Shown: positions 46,447-57,782 of the stretch, in pieces
Layout: each line of letters begins with the position of its first letter
Numbering within the stretch: position 1 is the stretch's first letter
Assembly: GCF_004352845.1 (NCBI RefSeq)
Contig: NZ_SJRX01000007.1
Location: 62,001-126,000, forward strand
Length of the DNA: 64,000 nt
Source: Luteimonas terricola
GTDB taxonomy: Bacteria > Pseudomonadota > Gammaproteobacteria > Xanthomonadales > Xanthomonadaceae
Direction of reading: 5' to 3'
The notes under the pieces: model-generated
The model's input: the letters and a program-made list of their open reading frames with translations, nothing else
Told to the model about the DNA's origin: nothing
Databases searched by the model: none
Translations under genes and position numbers: made by a program

Positions 46447-47045
46447 TGCGCACGCGCAGCATCCTGCTGGTGGCACTGGCCGCGGGGGTCCTCGGCGTGG
46501 TCGCCGGGCTGGCGGTGAACGGCCCCGGCCCGCTGCTGCGCACCGAACTCGGGCAGCGCGCGATGCAGCAGGCCATGGACGCCGTGGCGCCGCCGCCACC
46601 CGGCGGCCTGGTGGTGGCGAAGCGCGGCGAGCCGGTGCCCGCCATCACCCTGCCCGACCTGTCCGGCACGCCGCGCACCCTGCCCGCCGACTTCGCCGGC
46701 CGGCCGCTGCTGGTCAACCTCTGGGCCAGCTGGTGCGGGCCGTGCATCGAGGAAATGCCGGAACTCGACCGCTTCGCCGCCGAACAGGGCGACAACGGCA
46801 TCCAGGTGATCGGCATCGCGCTCGATGACCAGGCCGCGGTGGAGGACTTCCTGCAGCGCATCCCGGTGCGCTACCCGATCCTGATCGATGCCGCGGGCCC
46901 GCGCGATGCGGGCGTCCAGCTCGGCAACCTGCGCGGGGTGCTGCCCTATACGGTGCTGCTGTCGGCCGACGGCCGCCTGCTCAAGCAGCGCATCGGGCCC
47001 TTCGTGCACGGCGAGCTGGACGGCTGGGCGCAGACCGGCGACTGA
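46446..47045 (+). CDS. TlpA-like periplasmic thioredoxin
   Basis: A 199-residue membrane-anchored thioredoxin-fold protein. An N-terminal signal or anchor covers residues 5-26, and the active site is WASWCGPCIEEMPEL. The fold includes VIGIALDD and the cis-proline segment VLPYTVLLSADG. Such proteins reduce apocytochrome or copper-binding thiols, with DsbD as their electron source. The 1-base overlap (TGATG) with dsbD supports that pairing. Confidence 0.9.
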   Translation: MRTRSILLVALAAGVLGVVAGLAVNGPGPLLRTELGQRAMQQAMDAVAPPPPGGLVVAKRGEPVPAITLPDLSGTPRTLPADFAGRPLLVNLWASWCGPCIEEMPELDRFAAEQGDNGIQVIGIALDDQAAVEDFLQRIPVRYPILIDAAGPRDAGVQLGNLRGVLPYTVLLSADGRLLKQRIGPFVHGELDGWAQTGD

Positions 47046-47159
47046 TTCAAACAACCGCTTAAAACAGCGCTTTGTCGCAAAACTTCGGCGATCTGGACAC
47101 GATCGACCGCTTGCCGCAGACTGGCCGCCGTTTTCGTGAAGGCGGTTCGCGCCAAGACA

Positions 47160-47606
47160 ATGGACAGGCTCCTCGTCCTCAACGGCCCCAATCTCAACCT
47201 GCTCGGCAGCCGCGAGCCGGAGGTCTACGGCCGCGACACCCTGGCCACGATCGATGCCGGCCTGCGCGCGCGCGCCGAGGCGGCGGGCCTGGCCTTCGAG
47301 AGCCTTCAGTCCAACGCCGAGCACGTGCTGGTCGAGCGCGTCCAGGCGGCCGCCGGCGACGGCACCCGCTTCATCCTGATCAACCCGGCCGCCTTCACCC
47401 ATACCTCGGTCGCGCTGCGCGACGCCCTGGCCGCGGTCGCGATCCCCTTCATCGAGGTACACCTGTCCAACCCGCACGCCCGCGAACCCTTCCGCCGCCA
47501 GAGCTACTTCAGCGACCTGGCCATCGGTGTGGTCTGCGGCTTCGGCGCGGCCAGCTATTCCTTTGCCCTGGATGCCGCGCTGGCCCGCCTGGCGCCGGCG
47601 TCCTGA
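47160..47606 (+). CDS. aroQ: 3-dehydroquinate dehydratase, type II
   Basis: Shikimate pathway: removes water from 3-dehydroquinate. 148 residues, dodecameric type II family. Motifs: [19 protein letters not shown] with the catalytic Tyr, [17 protein letters not shown], and [21 protein letters not shown] with the catalytic His and Arg. ATG at 47160 gives the conserved MDRLLVLNG; a GTG at 47136 would add eight residues. aroQ-accB-accC order is common in gammaproteobacteria. Confidence 0.96.
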   Translation: MDRLLVLNGPNLNLLGSREPEVYGRDTLATIDAGLRARAEAAGLAFESLQSNAEHVLVERVQAAAGDGTRFILINPAAFTHTSVALRDALAAVAIPFIEVHLSNPHAREPFRRQSYFSDLAIGVVCGFGAASYSFALDAALARLAPAS

Positions 47607-47655
47607 CCCCTTGCCATCGCCGGCGCACGCGTCCGGCCCCACCCGAGAGGCCCGC

Positions 47656-48135
47656 ATGGACCTGAGAAAAATCAAGAAGCTGATCGACCTGCTCGAGGAA
47701 TCCAACCTCGCCGAGATCGAGATCAAGGAGGGCGAGGAATCGGTGCGCCTGGCGCGTACGCCGCGCGCCGGCCATGCGCCACCCCAGCCCCAGTACGTGG
47801 CCGCCGACCCGCACCACGGCCAGGTCATGCCGATGCATTCGCCGGTCCAGGCCGCCACCGGCGGCCGCCCGGCCGAGCCCACCGGCCCGGTCCTGCCCGA
47901 GGGCCACGTCGTGCGCTCGCCGATGGTCGGCACCTTCTACGCCTCGCCGGCGCCGGACAAGCCGCCCTTCGTCACCGTCGGACAGGCGGTCAACGCCGGC
48001 GACACCCTGGCCATCGTCGAGGCGATGAAGATGTTCAACCCGATCGAGGCCGACGTCGGCGGCACCGTGCTCGCGATCATCGGCGAGAGCGGGCAGCCGG
48101 TCGAATTCGACCAGCCGCTGTTCGTGATCGGCTGA
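47656..48135 (+). CDS. accB: biotin carboxyl carrier protein of acetyl-CoA carboxylase
   Basis: Carries carboxybiotin for fatty-acid synthesis. 159 residues: an N-terminal region ([21 protein letters not shown]), a proline/alanine-rich linker at 40-80, and a biotinyl domain with Lys125 in VEAMKMFN. It is followed 11 bases later by accC. Confidence 0.97.
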   Translation: MDLRKIKKLIDLLEESNLAEIEIKEGEESVRLARTPRAGHAPPQPQYVAADPHHGQVMPMHSPVQAATGGRPAEPTGPVLPEGHVVRSPMVGTFYASPAPDKPPFVTVGQAVNAGDTLAIVEAMKMFNPIEADVGGTVLAIIGESGQPVEFDQPLFVIG

Positions 48136-48146
48136 GGCGGGACGAC

Positions 48147-49517
<1,371 letters not shown>

Positions 49518-49524
49518 GCACGCA

Positions 49525-50445
49525 ATGCCCTTCCTCGAACTGACCCTGCACTGCCGCGAAGCCGAACAGCCGCGCTACGAGCATGCATTCGATGACGTCG
49601 GCGCGCTGGCGGTGACCATGCTCGATGCCGACGCCGGCACCCGCAACGAAGATGCGATCCTCGAACCCGGCGTCGGCGAGACGCCGCTGTGGGCCGCGAT
49701 CACCCTGAGCGCGCTGTTCCCGCACGATGCCGATGCGCTGCTGCTGCTCGCCGCGCTGGAAAGCTTCGACCCCGGCCTCGACTGGAGCCGCGTCTCCTTC
49801 CGCAACGTCGAGGACCAGGACTGGGAGCGGGCGTGGATGGACCAGTACGTGCCGCTGCGCTTCGGGCAGCGCACCTGGATCGTGCCCTGGAACCACGAAC
49901 TGCCCGCGGAAGCCGACGGCGCCACCGCCGCGGTGGTGCGCCTGGATCCGGGCCTGGCCTTCGGCTCCGGCACCCACCCCACGACCGCACTGTGCCTGCG
50001 CTGGCTTGACGGCCTGGCCGGCGAGGGCCTGATCGACGGGGCCCGCGTGCTCGATTTCGGCTGCGGCAGCGGCATCCTCGCGCTGGCCGCGCTCAAGCTC
50101 GGCGCCGCGCACGCCACCGGCATCGACAACGACCCGCAGGCGCTGCTGGCCACCGCCGACAACGCCGAACGCAACGCGGTCGGCGCGCGGCTTTCCGTGC
50201 ACGCCCCCGACGATGCGCCCGGCGGCACCTGGCCGATCGTGGTCGCCAACATCCTCGCCTCGGCGCTCGACGCGCTGGCGGACACCATCGCCGCGTGCGT
50301 CGCGCCGGGCGGCCGACTGGCGCTGTCGGGCATCCTCGACGGCCAGCAGGCAGCGCTGCTGGAGCGCTATGGCCAGTGGTTCGAGGGGCTCGAGGTGGCC
50401 GCCGAAGGTGACTGGGTTCGCATTGACGGCATCCGCCGCCGCTGA
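49525..50445 (+). CDS. prmA: ribosomal protein L11 methyltransferase
   Basis: Trimethylates L11. 306 residues: an N-terminal L11-recognition domain and a C-terminal SAM-dependent domain. Motifs: [44 protein letters not shown] and [10 protein letters not shown]. Lies 7 bases after accC in the usual accC-prmA order. Confidence 0.95.
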   Translation: MPFLELTLHCREAEQPRYEHAFDDVGALAVTMLDADAGTRNEDAILEPGVGETPLWAAITLSALFPHDADALLLLAALESFDPGLDWSRVSFRNVEDQDWERAWMDQYVPLRFGQRTWIVPWNHELPAEADGATAAVVRLDPGLAFGSGTHPTTALCLRWLDGLAGEGLIDGARVLDFGCGSGILALAALKLGAAHATGIDNDPQALLATADNAERNAVGARLSVHAPDDAPGGTWPIVVANILASALDALADTIAACVAPGGRLALSGILDGQQAALLERYGQWFEGLEVAAEGDWVRIDGIRRR

Positions 50446-50485
50446 CGGCTGCCACCCGTGCACGGCGCATGCTTGAATAGCGCGC

Positions 50486-51523
50486 ATGTTCGTCAACTGC
50501 CCGTTCTGTCGCGCACTGGTCGCCACCGATCCCGCGACCGACCTGCCCCCTGAACGCTGCCCGCGCTGTGCGGCGCAGCTGCGCGACATCCCGGGCGTGC
50601 AATCCGCGGCGGCGGTCGACAACACCCGCAGCGGCGTGGCCACGGCCATCACCGGGGTCTTCGACGAACAGAGCGTGGCGCAGGAAGACCTGGCCGCGCA
50701 GCCGGCGCTGTCCATCGCCACCCTGCTGCAGGTCGAGCCAGGGCCCGAACCGGCGTCGCAACCCGAGCCGGCGTCGCAACCCGAGCCGGAGCCGACGTCT
50801 GAAACCGGGCTTGAGCCGAAGTCCGAACCGGAGCCCGATTCCGATTCCGACTCCGACCTGGCAGCAAAGCCCGGGCCCGAATCCAGTCGCGACGCTACGC
50901 CCGGATCTGCCGGTACGCTCGACCCGCCTGCAGCAGGGGCCGACGCCGCGGCCGCCGCACCGTCCACGGCGCCCCTCGCACGCCCTCGCCGCGCCCCCGG
51001 CCGCGTGGCCCCCAGCTTCGCGCGCCGCCGCGCCGGCATCTCCTCCGACCGCGGAACCGGCCGCCGCTGGCTGATGCCCACGGCGATTGTCGGACTCTCG
51101 CTGCTTCTCGCGCTGCAGTGGCTGCTCGCCGACCGCGCGCGGCTGGCCGCCGACCCGGGATGGCGGCCCCTGGTCGCACGCGCCTGCGCGGTGCTGCAGT
51201 GCAGCCTGCCGCCCTGGCGCGAGCCGTCCGCCTTCGTGCTGCTGGAGCGCGACGTGCGCCCGCATCCCGATGCCGCCAATGCCCTGCGCATCACCGCCAG
51301 CTTCCGCAATGATGCCGCCTGGGCGCAGCCCTGGCCGGACGTGGTGCTGACGCTGTCCGACATCGATGGCCGCCCGCTGGGCACGCGCGCATTCACCGCC
51401 GCGGAATACCTCGACAGCGCACCGCCCTCCGCCATGCTCGACAGCGGCCAGGGCGCGGTGATCCGCATGGACGTGCTCGAACCCGGCCCCGGCGCGGTCG
51501 GCTTCGCCTTCGATTTCCACTGA
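50486..51523 (+). CDS. zinc-ribbon, DUF3426-type membrane protein
   Basis: A 345-residue protein. The N-terminal zinc ribbon has Cys5, Cys8, Cys25 and Cys28 (NCPFCRA and RCPRCAA). The middle (about 80-150) is an acidic proline-rich linker with EPASQP and DS repeats. A transmembrane helix follows (LMPTAIVGLSLLLALQWLLA), then a DUF3426-like domain containing LLERDVRPHPDAANALRI and FRNDAAWAQPWPDVVLTL. The position between prmA and fis is conserved in xanthomonads. Function unknown. The repeat linker is encoded by tandem copies and may vary in length among strains. Confidence 0.85.
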   Translation: MFVNCPFCRALVATDPATDLPPERCPRCAAQLRDIPGVQSAAAVDNTRSGVATAITGVFDEQSVAQEDLAAQPALSIATLLQVEPGPEPASQPEPASQPEPEPTSETGLEPKSEPEPDSDSDSDLAAKPGPESSRDATPGSAGTLDPPAAGADAAAAAPSTAPLARPRRAPGRVAPSFARRRAGISSDRGTGRRWLMPTAIVGLSLLLALQWLLADRARLAADPGWRPLVARACAVLQCSLPPWREPSAFVLLERDVRPHPDAANALRITASFRNDAAWAQPWPDVVLTLSDIDGRPLGTRAFTAAEYLDSAPPSAMLDSGQGAVIRMDVLEPGPGAVGFAFDFH

Positions 51524-51610
51524 CCTCGCTGGCCAATGGCGGCCGTGGCAGCGTCGCGTTAGACTCGATGCCGATCGTGCGCGACGCGCGAGCATGCTTC
51601 CGGGATCCGA

Positions 51611-51883
51611 TTGAACGCTGCCGACAACACCGAGCCGCAGGCCCGCGGCACGCAACGGGCGCCGTTGCGCGAGCACGTGGCGAACGCCGTGCGCCGCTAC
51701 ATCCGCGACCTCGATGGCTGCGACGCGGAAAACCTGTACGACATCGCCCTGCGCGAACTCGAGGTCCCGCTGTTCGTCGAAGTGCTCAACCACTGCGAAG
51801 GCAACCAGAGCCGCGCCGCCGCCATGCTCGGCATCCACCGCGCCACCCTGCGCCGCAAGCTGCGCGACTACGGGATCACCTGA
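51611..51883 (+). CDS. fis: Fis-family nucleoid-associated DNA-binding protein
   Basis: A 90-residue Fis homologue that bends DNA and tunes rRNA and growth-phase transcription. The C-terminal helix-turn-helix is clear: [27 protein letters not shown]. The start is TTG at 51611 in GGGATCCGATTG. No ATG or GTG lies in frame upstream close enough, and the conserved N-terminus begins here ([11 protein letters not shown]). Confidence 0.93.
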   Translation: MNAADNTEPQARGTQRAPLREHVANAVRRYIRDLDGCDAENLYDIALRELEVPLFVEVLNHCEGNQSRAAAMLGIHRATLRRKLRDYGIT

Positions 51884-51928
51884 CGCCCGGGCCCCGGTGC
51901 AGCCGCCGGCCAGCCCGCCGCCGCGCCG

Positions 51929-51934
51929 TATAAT
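51929..51934 (+). promoter_or_regulatory. candidate -10 box of purH
   Basis: A perfect TATAAT lies 28 bases before the purH start codon in an otherwise GC-rich stretch. The -35 region is poor (CCGGCC at the expected distance), as expected for an activated or extended promoter. Confidence 0.5.
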
Positions 51935-51962
51935 CACGGCTTTCCCGCTGCCCTCCCACGCA

Positions 51963-53546
51963 ATGACCACCGATCGCCTGCCCCTGCGCCGGGCCCTGCT
52001 GTCCGTGTCCGACAAGACCGGACTGGTTGAACTTGCCCACGCGCTTGCCGCGCGCGGCGTCGAGCTGCTGTCCACCGGCGGCACCGCCCGCGCCCTGCGC
52101 GAGGCCGGACTGGCCGTGCGCGATGTGTCCGAGGCCACCGGCTTCCCCGAGATGATGGACGGCCGGGTCAAGACCCTGCATCCGGTGGTCCACGGCGGCC
52201 TGCTCGGGCGCCTGGGCGTGGACGACGCGGTGATGGCCGAGCACGGCATCGGCGCGATCGACCTGCTGGTGCTGAACCTGTATCCCTTCGAAACCGTCAC
52301 CGCGAAGGCCGGCTGCACGCTGGATGACGCCGTGGAGAACATCGACATCGGCGGCCCGGCGATGCTGCGCTCGGCGGCGAAGAATTTCGCGCGCGTCGCG
52401 GTGGCGACCGACCCGGCGCAGTACGCCGGCATCCTGGATGAGTTGGACGCCCATGAGGGCACGCTTTCGGCGCCGACACGCTTCGCGCTCTCGGTGGCGG
52501 CCTTCAACCGCGTCGCCCGGTACGACGCGGCGATCGGCAACTACCTCTCGGCGATCGGCGATGCCTCCGCTGCGGTGCCGGTGCGCGGCGAGTTCCCCGC
52601 GCAGATGCACACCAGCTTCGTGAAAGTGATGGACCTGCGCTACGGCGAGAACCCGCACCAGAGCGGCGCCTTCTACCGCGACCTGTACCCGGTACCCGGC
52701 ACGCTGGCGACGTTCACGCAGCTGCAGGGCAAGGAGCTCAGCTACAACAACCTTGCCGACGCCGACGCGGCCTGGGAGTGCGTGCGCCAGTTCGAAGCCC
52801 CGGCCTGCGTGATCGTGAAGCACGCCAACCCCTGCGGCGTCGCCACCGCCGGCAGCGGCGGCGAGGCCTACGAGCGTGCCTATGCCACCGACCCCACCTC
52901 GGCCTTCGGCGGCATCCTCGCCTTCAACACCACGCTCGACGCGGCCACCGCGAAGGCGATCCTCGACCGCCAGTTCGTGGAAGTGCTGATCGCCCCGGAT
53001 TACGAACCGGCCGCGCTCGACTACTGCGCGAAGAAGGCCAACGTGCGCGTGCTGCGCATCCCGCACGGCGACGGCATGAACAACTACGACAGCAAGCGCA
53101 TCGGCTCGGGCCTGCTGCTGCAGGCCTCGGACAACCGTGGCATGAGCGCAGGCGAGCTGAAGCAGGTGACGAAGCGCGCGCCCACCGGGGCCGAACTGCG
53201 CGACCTGCTGTTCGCCTGGCGCGTGGCCAAGTTCGTGAAGTCCAACGCCATCGTGTACGCCAGGGACGACGCCACCGTGGGCGTGGGCGCCGGCCAGATG
53301 AGCCGCGTGTATTCCGCGCGCATCGCCGGCATCAAGGCCGCCGACGCCGGGCTGCAGGTGGAGGGTTCGGTGATGGCGTCCGACGCCTTCTTCCCGTTCC
53401 GCGACGGCCTCGACGCCGCGGCCGAAGCCGGCATCCGCGCGGTGATCCAGCCCGGGGGCTCGATGCGCGACGCGGAGGTGATCGCGGCGGCGGACGAGCA
53501 TGGGATTGCGATGGTGTTTACCGGAGTGCGGCACTTCCGGCATTGA
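51963..53546 (+). CDS. purH: bifunctional AICAR transformylase/IMP cyclohydrolase
   Basis: Last two steps of IMP synthesis. 527 residues. The N-terminal cyclohydrolase part has [18 protein letters not shown] and [11 protein letters not shown]. The C-terminal transformylase part has [21 protein letters not shown] with the catalytic Lys-His, and [10 protein letters not shown] at the end. Its own -10 box is seen upstream. purD follows after 103 bases. Confidence 0.97.
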   Translation: MTTDRLPLRRALLSVSDKTGLVELAHALAARGVELLSTGGTARALREAGLAVRDVSEATGFPEMMDGRVKTLHPVVHGGLLGRLGVDDAVMAEHGIGAIDLLVLNLYPFETVTAKAGCTLDDAVENIDIGGPAMLRSAAKNFARVAVATDPAQYAGILDELDAHEGTLSAPTRFALSVAAFNRVARYDAAIGNYLSAIGDASAAVPVRGEFPAQMHTSFVKVMDLRYGENPHQSGAFYRDLYPVPGTLATFTQLQGKELSYNNLADADAAWECVRQFEAPACVIVKHANPCGVATAGSGGEAYERAYATDPTSAFGGILAFNTTLDAATAKAILDRQFVEVLIAPDYEPAALDYCAKKANVRVLRIPHGDGMNNYDSKRIGSGLLLQASDNRGMSAGELKQVTKRAPTGAELRDLLFAWRVAKFVKSNAIVYARDDATVGVGAGQMSRVYSARIAGIKAADAGLQVEGSVMASDAFFPFRDGLDAAAEAGIRAVIQPGGSMRDAEVIAAADEHGIAMVFTGVRHFRH

Positions 53547-53649
53547 TACCGACTGCGTCGGCATCAATCCCGGGGTTCGCGGCGCGAATCGCTCCCTGAC
53601 TCGGGGAGCTACCCTCTTTCAACGATTCGACACGGCAGGTTGATGCGTC

Positions 53650-54951
53650 ATGAAGATCCTCGTCATTGGCTCCGGGGGGCGCGAGCACGCGCTGGCGTGG
53701 AAGCTGGCGCATTCGGCCGGCGTGGATGACGTGCTGGTCGCGCCCGGCAACGCCGGCACCGCGGTCGAGGACCGCTGCCGCAACGTGGCGGTGAATGCCA
53801 CCGACATCGAGGCGCTGCTGGCGCTGGCACGCGACGAAAGCGTGGCCTTCACCGTCGTCGGCCCGGAGGCGCCGCTGGTGGCCGGCGTGGTCGACCGCTT
53901 CCGCGCCGCGGGACTGCGCATCTTCGGGCCCACCGCCGCCGCCGCACAGCTGGAAGGCAGCAAGGCCTTCGCCAAGGACTTCCTTGCCCGCCACGGCATT
54001 CCCACCGCGCACTACGCGGTGTTCACCGATCTCGATCCCGCGCTGGCCTACCTGCGCGAAAAATCCATCGAAAGCGCGGGCGCACCGATCGTGGTCAAGG
54101 CCGACGGCCTGGCCGCAGGCAAGGGCGTGATCGTGGCGATGACGCTGGACGAGGCCGAGGCCGCGGTGCGCGACATGCTCGGCGGCAACGCCTTCGGCGA
54201 GGCCGGTGCGCGCGTGGTGATCGAGGAGTTCCTCGACGGCGAGGAGGCCAGCTTCATCGCCATGGTCGACGGCGCCACCGCGCTGCCGATGGCCACCAGC
54301 CAGGACCACAAGCGCGTGGGCGACGGCGACACCGGCCCCAACACCGGCGGCATGGGCGCCTATTCGCCCGCGCCGGTGGTCACGCCCGAAGTGCACGCAC
54401 GCATCATGCGCGAGGTCATCGAACCGACCGTGCGCGGCATGGCGGCCGACGGCGTGCCGTTCACCGGCTTCCTCTACGCCGGGCTGATGATCGACGAAGC
54501 CGGCGCGCCCAAGGTGATCGAGTTCAACGTCCGCTTCGGCGACCCCGAGACCCAGCCGATCATGATGCGCCTGCGCTCGGACTTCGCCGCGCTCATCGAA
54601 GCCGGCATCGACGGCGCGCTCGACGGCGTCGCTGCGGACTGGGACCCGCGCCCGGCGCTGGGCGTGGTGATGGCCGCCGAAGGCTATCCCGCCACGCCGC
54701 GCACGGGCGATGCGATCAACAGCCTCGACGTACCCGACGTTCCGGAGACCAAGGTCTTCCACGCAGGCACCCGGCTCGAGGGCGCCCAGGCCGTGACCGC
54801 CGGCGGCCGCGTGCTCTGCGTCTGCGCGCTGGGCGACACCGTCGCCGACGCCCAGGCGCAGGCCTATGCCGAGGTCGCGGGCGTCTCCTGGCCGGGCGAG
54901 TTCCACCGGCATGACATCGGCTGGCGGGCAATCGCACGCGAGCGCGGCTGA
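53650..54951 (+). CDS. purD: phosphoribosylamine-glycine ligase (GAR synthetase)
   Basis: Second step of purine synthesis: ATP-grasp ligase, 433 residues. Motifs: [19 protein letters not shown] at the start, [26 protein letters not shown] (ATP loop), [19 protein letters not shown], and [13 protein letters not shown]. Confidence 0.97.
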   Translation: MKILVIGSGGREHALAWKLAHSAGVDDVLVAPGNAGTAVEDRCRNVAVNATDIEALLALARDESVAFTVVGPEAPLVAGVVDRFRAAGLRIFGPTAAAAQLEGSKAFAKDFLARHGIPTAHYAVFTDLDPALAYLREKSIESAGAPIVVKADGLAAGKGVIVAMTLDEAEAAVRDMLGGNAFGEAGARVVIEEFLDGEEASFIAMVDGATALPMATSQDHKRVGDGDTGPNTGGMGAYSPAPVVTPEVHARIMREVIEPTVRGMAADGVPFTGFLYAGLMIDEAGAPKVIEFNVRFGDPETQPIMMRLRSDFAALIEAGIDGALDGVAADWDPRPALGVVMAAEGYPATPRTGDAINSLDVPDVPETKVFHAGTRLEGAQAVTAGGRVLCVCALGDTVADAQAQAYAEVAGVSWPGEFHRHDIGWRAIARERG

Positions 54952-55007
54952 ACCACCCCGCGCGCGGCGGTCGCACCCATCCGGCGATCGCCAAGGCCTC
55001 GACGCAA

Positions 55008-55045
55008 CTGGCAACTGCTCACCACCCCGATATAACATGCGTTAT
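55008..55045 (+). promoter_or_regulatory. promoter and palindromic operator of the AbrB-Doc pair
   Basis: CTGGCA (55008-55013) and TATAAC (55031-55036) are 17 bases apart. The -10 overlaps a 14-bp inverted repeat ATAAC-ATGC-GTTAT (55032-55045). This placement suits autorepression by the antitoxin. A short direct repeat GCAACTG lies over the -35. Confidence 0.55.
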
Positions 55046-55068
55046 TACACGCATCCGGGATGCTCTCC

Positions 55069-55290
55069 ATGAAGCTCAAGATCACCGCCATCGGCAACTC
55101 TGCCGGCGTCATCCTGCCCAAGGATCTGCTGGCCCGGCTGCGGCTGGAGAAGGGCGACACGCTTTACGCGCTGGAAACCCCCGACGGCGTGCGCCTGACC
55201 GCGTTCGATCCGGAGCTGGCTGCGCAGATGGACGTGGCCGAGGACATCATGCGCAAAGACCGCGACGTCCTGCGCAAGCTGGCCCGGTAG
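55069..55290 (+). CDS. AbrB/MazE-family antitoxin
   Basis: A 73-residue swapped-hairpin DNA-binding protein. The AbrB fold signature is KITAIGNSAGVILPKDLLARLRLEKGD in the first half; the rest is an acidic-basic helix that should bind the toxin. An ATG at 55060 would add MLS. It lies 11 bases before a Doc-type toxin and follows a promoter with a palindromic operator. Partners of Doc are usually Phd; AbrB-type partners are known but less studied. Confidence 0.88.
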   Translation: MKLKITAIGNSAGVILPKDLLARLRLEKGDTLYALETPDGVRLTAFDPELAAQMDVAEDIMRKDRDVLRKLAR

Positions 55291-55301
55291 GGGACATCGC
55301 C

Positions 55302-55730
55302 ATGATCATCTGGATCACGCGGCCGCTCGCCATCGCCATCCACGAGCGCCAGTTGGCCGAACACGGCGGCGGCACTGGAGTGCGCGACGAAAGACTGCTC
55401 GACTCCGCACTGGCACGGCCGCAGCAATTGCACGCCTACAGCGCCCCCCAGGCCGATCTCGCCGCGTTGGCAGCGAGCCTGGCCCATGGCCTGGCCCGCA
55501 ACCATCCTTTCGTGGACGGCAACAAGCGCACGGCGCACGTCTGCTATCGCGTGTTCCTCGCCCTCAACGATGTCGAACTCGATGCGAACGAGGAAGAAAA
55601 GTACGTGCAGATGCTGACCCTCGCCGAAGGCCGCCTGCCCGAGGCCGACTTCGCCGACTGGCTGCGCATGCACCTGCGCTCGCGCTCGGGCGACGCAGTC
55701 CACGAGGCACGCAAGGCCTACGCGGGCTGA
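55302..55730 (+). CDS. doc: Doc/Fic-type toxin
   Basis: A 142-residue toxin. The active-site motif HPFVDGNKR (68-76) has lysine in place of glycine after the asparagine, as in Doc, which phosphorylates EF-Tu. A TGVRDERLLDSALARPQ segment matches the family N-terminus. Paired with the AbrB/MazE-type antitoxin upstream. Confidence 0.9.
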   Translation: MIIWITRPLAIAIHERQLAEHGGGTGVRDERLLDSALARPQQLHAYSAPQADLAALAASLAHGLARNHPFVDGNKRTAHVCYRVFLALNDVELDANEEEKYVQMLTLAEGRLPEADFADWLRMHLRSRSGDAVHEARKAYAG

Positions 55731-55784
55731 CGCCGCCCCGTCGCGGCCGTCTGCTAGTCTCGCCACGCACCCTCCGGAGCCCGC

Positions 55785-57695
55785 ATGGCGTACAACCAGT
55801 TCCAGCTGCTGCGCGAGCGGCGCTTCCTGCCCTACTTCGCCGTGCAGGCGCTGGGCGCCTTCAACGACAACGTCTACCGCCAGGCCATCATCGGCCTGCT
55901 GTTCTACCTGGGCGTCGACGCGGAGCAGCGCACGCTCTACACCAACCTCGCGCCGGCGCTGTTCATCGCGCCCTACTTCCTGTTCTCGGCGATCGCAGGG
56001 CAGTTCGCCGAGAAGCTGGAGAAGCAGCGCCTGATCCGCATCACCACGGCGATGGAGATCGGGATCATGACGCTGGCCGGCATCGGCTTCCTGCTCGGCA
56101 ACATGCCGCTGCTGCTGGTGGCGCTGTTCGCGACCGGCATGCAGTCGACGCTGTTCGGGCCGGTGAAGTATTCGATCCTGCCCGCGGTGCTCAAGCCCGA
56201 GGAACTCACCGGCGGCAACGGCCTGGTGGAGATGGGCACCTCGCTGTCGATCCTGGCCGGCATGATCTACGGAGGACTGATCTTCCAGGTCGCGGGCACC
56301 TGGGGCGCGGAAGCGGCCGCGGCCTCGGTGATCGCGCTGGCGGTCACCGGCAACCTGGTCGCACGGCTGATCCCGCGGGTGGACGCCGGTGCGCCGGAGC
56401 TCCAGGTCAACTGGAATCCGGTGCCGGAGTCGGTCCGCATCTGGAAGCTCACCCGGCGCACGCCGGCGGTGAAACACGCGATCCTGGGCGTGTCCTGGTT
56501 CTGGTTCGTCGGCACGGTGCTGACCGCGCAGCTGCCCAACTACGCCGAGCTGCACCTGGGCGCGCCGGAGCGCTCCACCAGCCTGTACATCTTCGGGCTG
56601 GCGCTGTTCTCCATCGGCGTCGGCACGGGGTCGCTGCTATGCGAGAAGCTCTCAGCACGCACGGTCGAGATCGGCCTGGTGCCCCTGGGCGCGCTGGGCA
56701 TCAGCGCCTTCATGCTCGACCTCTACTTCGCGCGCAGCGGGCTGGCGCCGCAGTCGGGGCTCGACATCGCCGCCTTCCTGGCAGGCGACAACGGCTGGCG
56801 CATCGCCGTCGACCTCGTCGGCATCGGCTTCTCCTGCGGCCTGTTCATCGTGCCGCTGTTCGCCCTGATCCAGAGCCGCACGCCGAAGGACGAGATGGCA
56901 CGCGTGTTCGCCGGCCTGAATATCCAGAACTCGGCCTTCATCGTCACCGCGGCGGTGACCGGACTCGTGCTGCAGCAGGTCTTCGGCTGGAGCATCCCGC
57001 AGGTATTCCTGGCAGTCGCGATCGCCAACCTGCTGGTCGCGACCTGGATCTTCACCATCGTGCCCGAGTTCGCGATGCGCTTCGTCAGCTGGCTGCTGGT
57101 GCGCACGCTGTACCGTCTGGAGCTGCACGGCATCGAGCGCCACGTGCCCGACGAGGGCCCGGCGCTGCTGGTCTGCAACCACGTCAGCTACATGGACGCG
57201 CTGATCCTGGCGGCGAGCGTTCCGCGGCCGGTACGCTTCGTCATGTACTACCGCATCTTCCAGATCCCGGTGATGCGCTGGATCTTCCGCGCCGCGGGCG
57301 CGATCCCGATCGCCAGCCCCAGGGAGGACCTGGCGATGATGGAACGCGCCTTCGACGCCATCGACGCGGCGCTGGCGGCGGACGAACTGGTACTGATCTT
57401 CCCCGAGGGCCGGCTGACCACGGACGGCTCCATTACGCGATTCAAATCGGGCGTCGAGCGCATCCTCGAGCGGCGTCAGGTACCGGTGGTGCCGATGGCG
57501 CTGCGTGGCATGTGGAGCAGCATGTGGAGCCGACGCAGCGCATCGGCCGCCAGCGGACGCATGGCCCGCATGCGCGTGCCGCGCCGCTTCCGCGCCCACG
57601 TGGCAGTGATGGCCGACGCACCGGTCCCCGGCGGCGAAGCCACCGCCGCGTCACTTGAAGCACAGGTACGCCAGCTGCGCGGCGACCACGCCTGA
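55785..57695 (+). CDS. MFS transporter fused to a PlsC-type acyltransferase
   Basis: A 636-residue fusion. Residues 1-415 are a twelve-helix MFS domain like LplT, the lysophospholipid flippase (AFNDNVYRQAIIGLL start, LFGPVKYSILP). The C-terminal 200 residues are a 1-acylglycerol-phosphate acyltransferase with NHVSYMD and FPEGRLTTDG motifs. E. coli Aas-LplT does the same job with separate genes and an extra AMP-binding domain, which is missing here. The likely role is uptake and re-acylation of lysophospholipids. Stands alone between the toxin-antitoxin pair and a REP pair. Confidence 0.88.
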   Translation: MAYNQFQLLRERRFLPYFAVQALGAFNDNVYRQAIIGLLFYLGVDAEQRTLYTNLAPALFIAPYFLFSAIAGQFAEKLEKQRLIRITTAMEIGIMTLAGIGFLLGNMPLLLVALFATGMQSTLFGPVKYSILPAVLKPEELTGGNGLVEMGTSLSILAGMIYGGLIFQVAGTWGAEAAAASVIALAVTGNLVARLIPRVDAGAPELQVNWNPVPESVRIWKLTRRTPAVKHAILGVSWFWFVGTVLTAQLPNYAELHLGAPERSTSLYIFGLALFSIGVGTGSLLCEKLSARTVEIGLVPLGALGISAFMLDLYFARSGLAPQSGLDIAAFLAGDNGWRIAVDLVGIGFSCGLFIVPLFALIQSRTPKDEMARVFAGLNIQNSAFIVTAAVTGLVLQQVFGWSIPQVFLAVAIANLLVATWIFTIVPEFAMRFVSWLLVRTLYRLELHGIERHVPDEGPALLVCNHVSYMDALILAASVPRPVRFVMYYRIFQIPVMRWIFRAAGAIPIASPREDLAMMERAFDAIDAALAADELVLIFPEGRLTTDGSITRFKSGVERILERRQVPVVPMALRGMWSSMWSRRSASAASGRMARMRVPRRFRAHVAVMADAPVPGGEATAASLEAQVRQLRGDHA

Positions 57696-57707
57696 GGCAC
57701 GGCAACG

Positions 57708-57773
57708 CTGCAGGAGCAGCTACAGCTGCGACCTGCCCTTTGAAAACGGCCATCGCAAGGCCGGTCGCTACAG
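57708..57773. repeat. inverted pair of REP-like palindromes
   Basis: Two REP-like palindromes lie head to head between convergent genes. One is CTGCAGGAGCAGCTACAGCT (57708-57727), which has a GCAGCT/AGCTGC hairpin. The other is an inverted relative (57749-57773) with a GGCC/GGCC hairpin, reading on the minus strand as TGTAGCGACCGGCCTTGCGA. The GCAGGAGC-type start is typical of xanthomonad and pseudomonad REPs. Likely a BIME-style 3'-end element. Confidence 0.6.
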
Positions 57774-57782
57774 CACGCGGGA

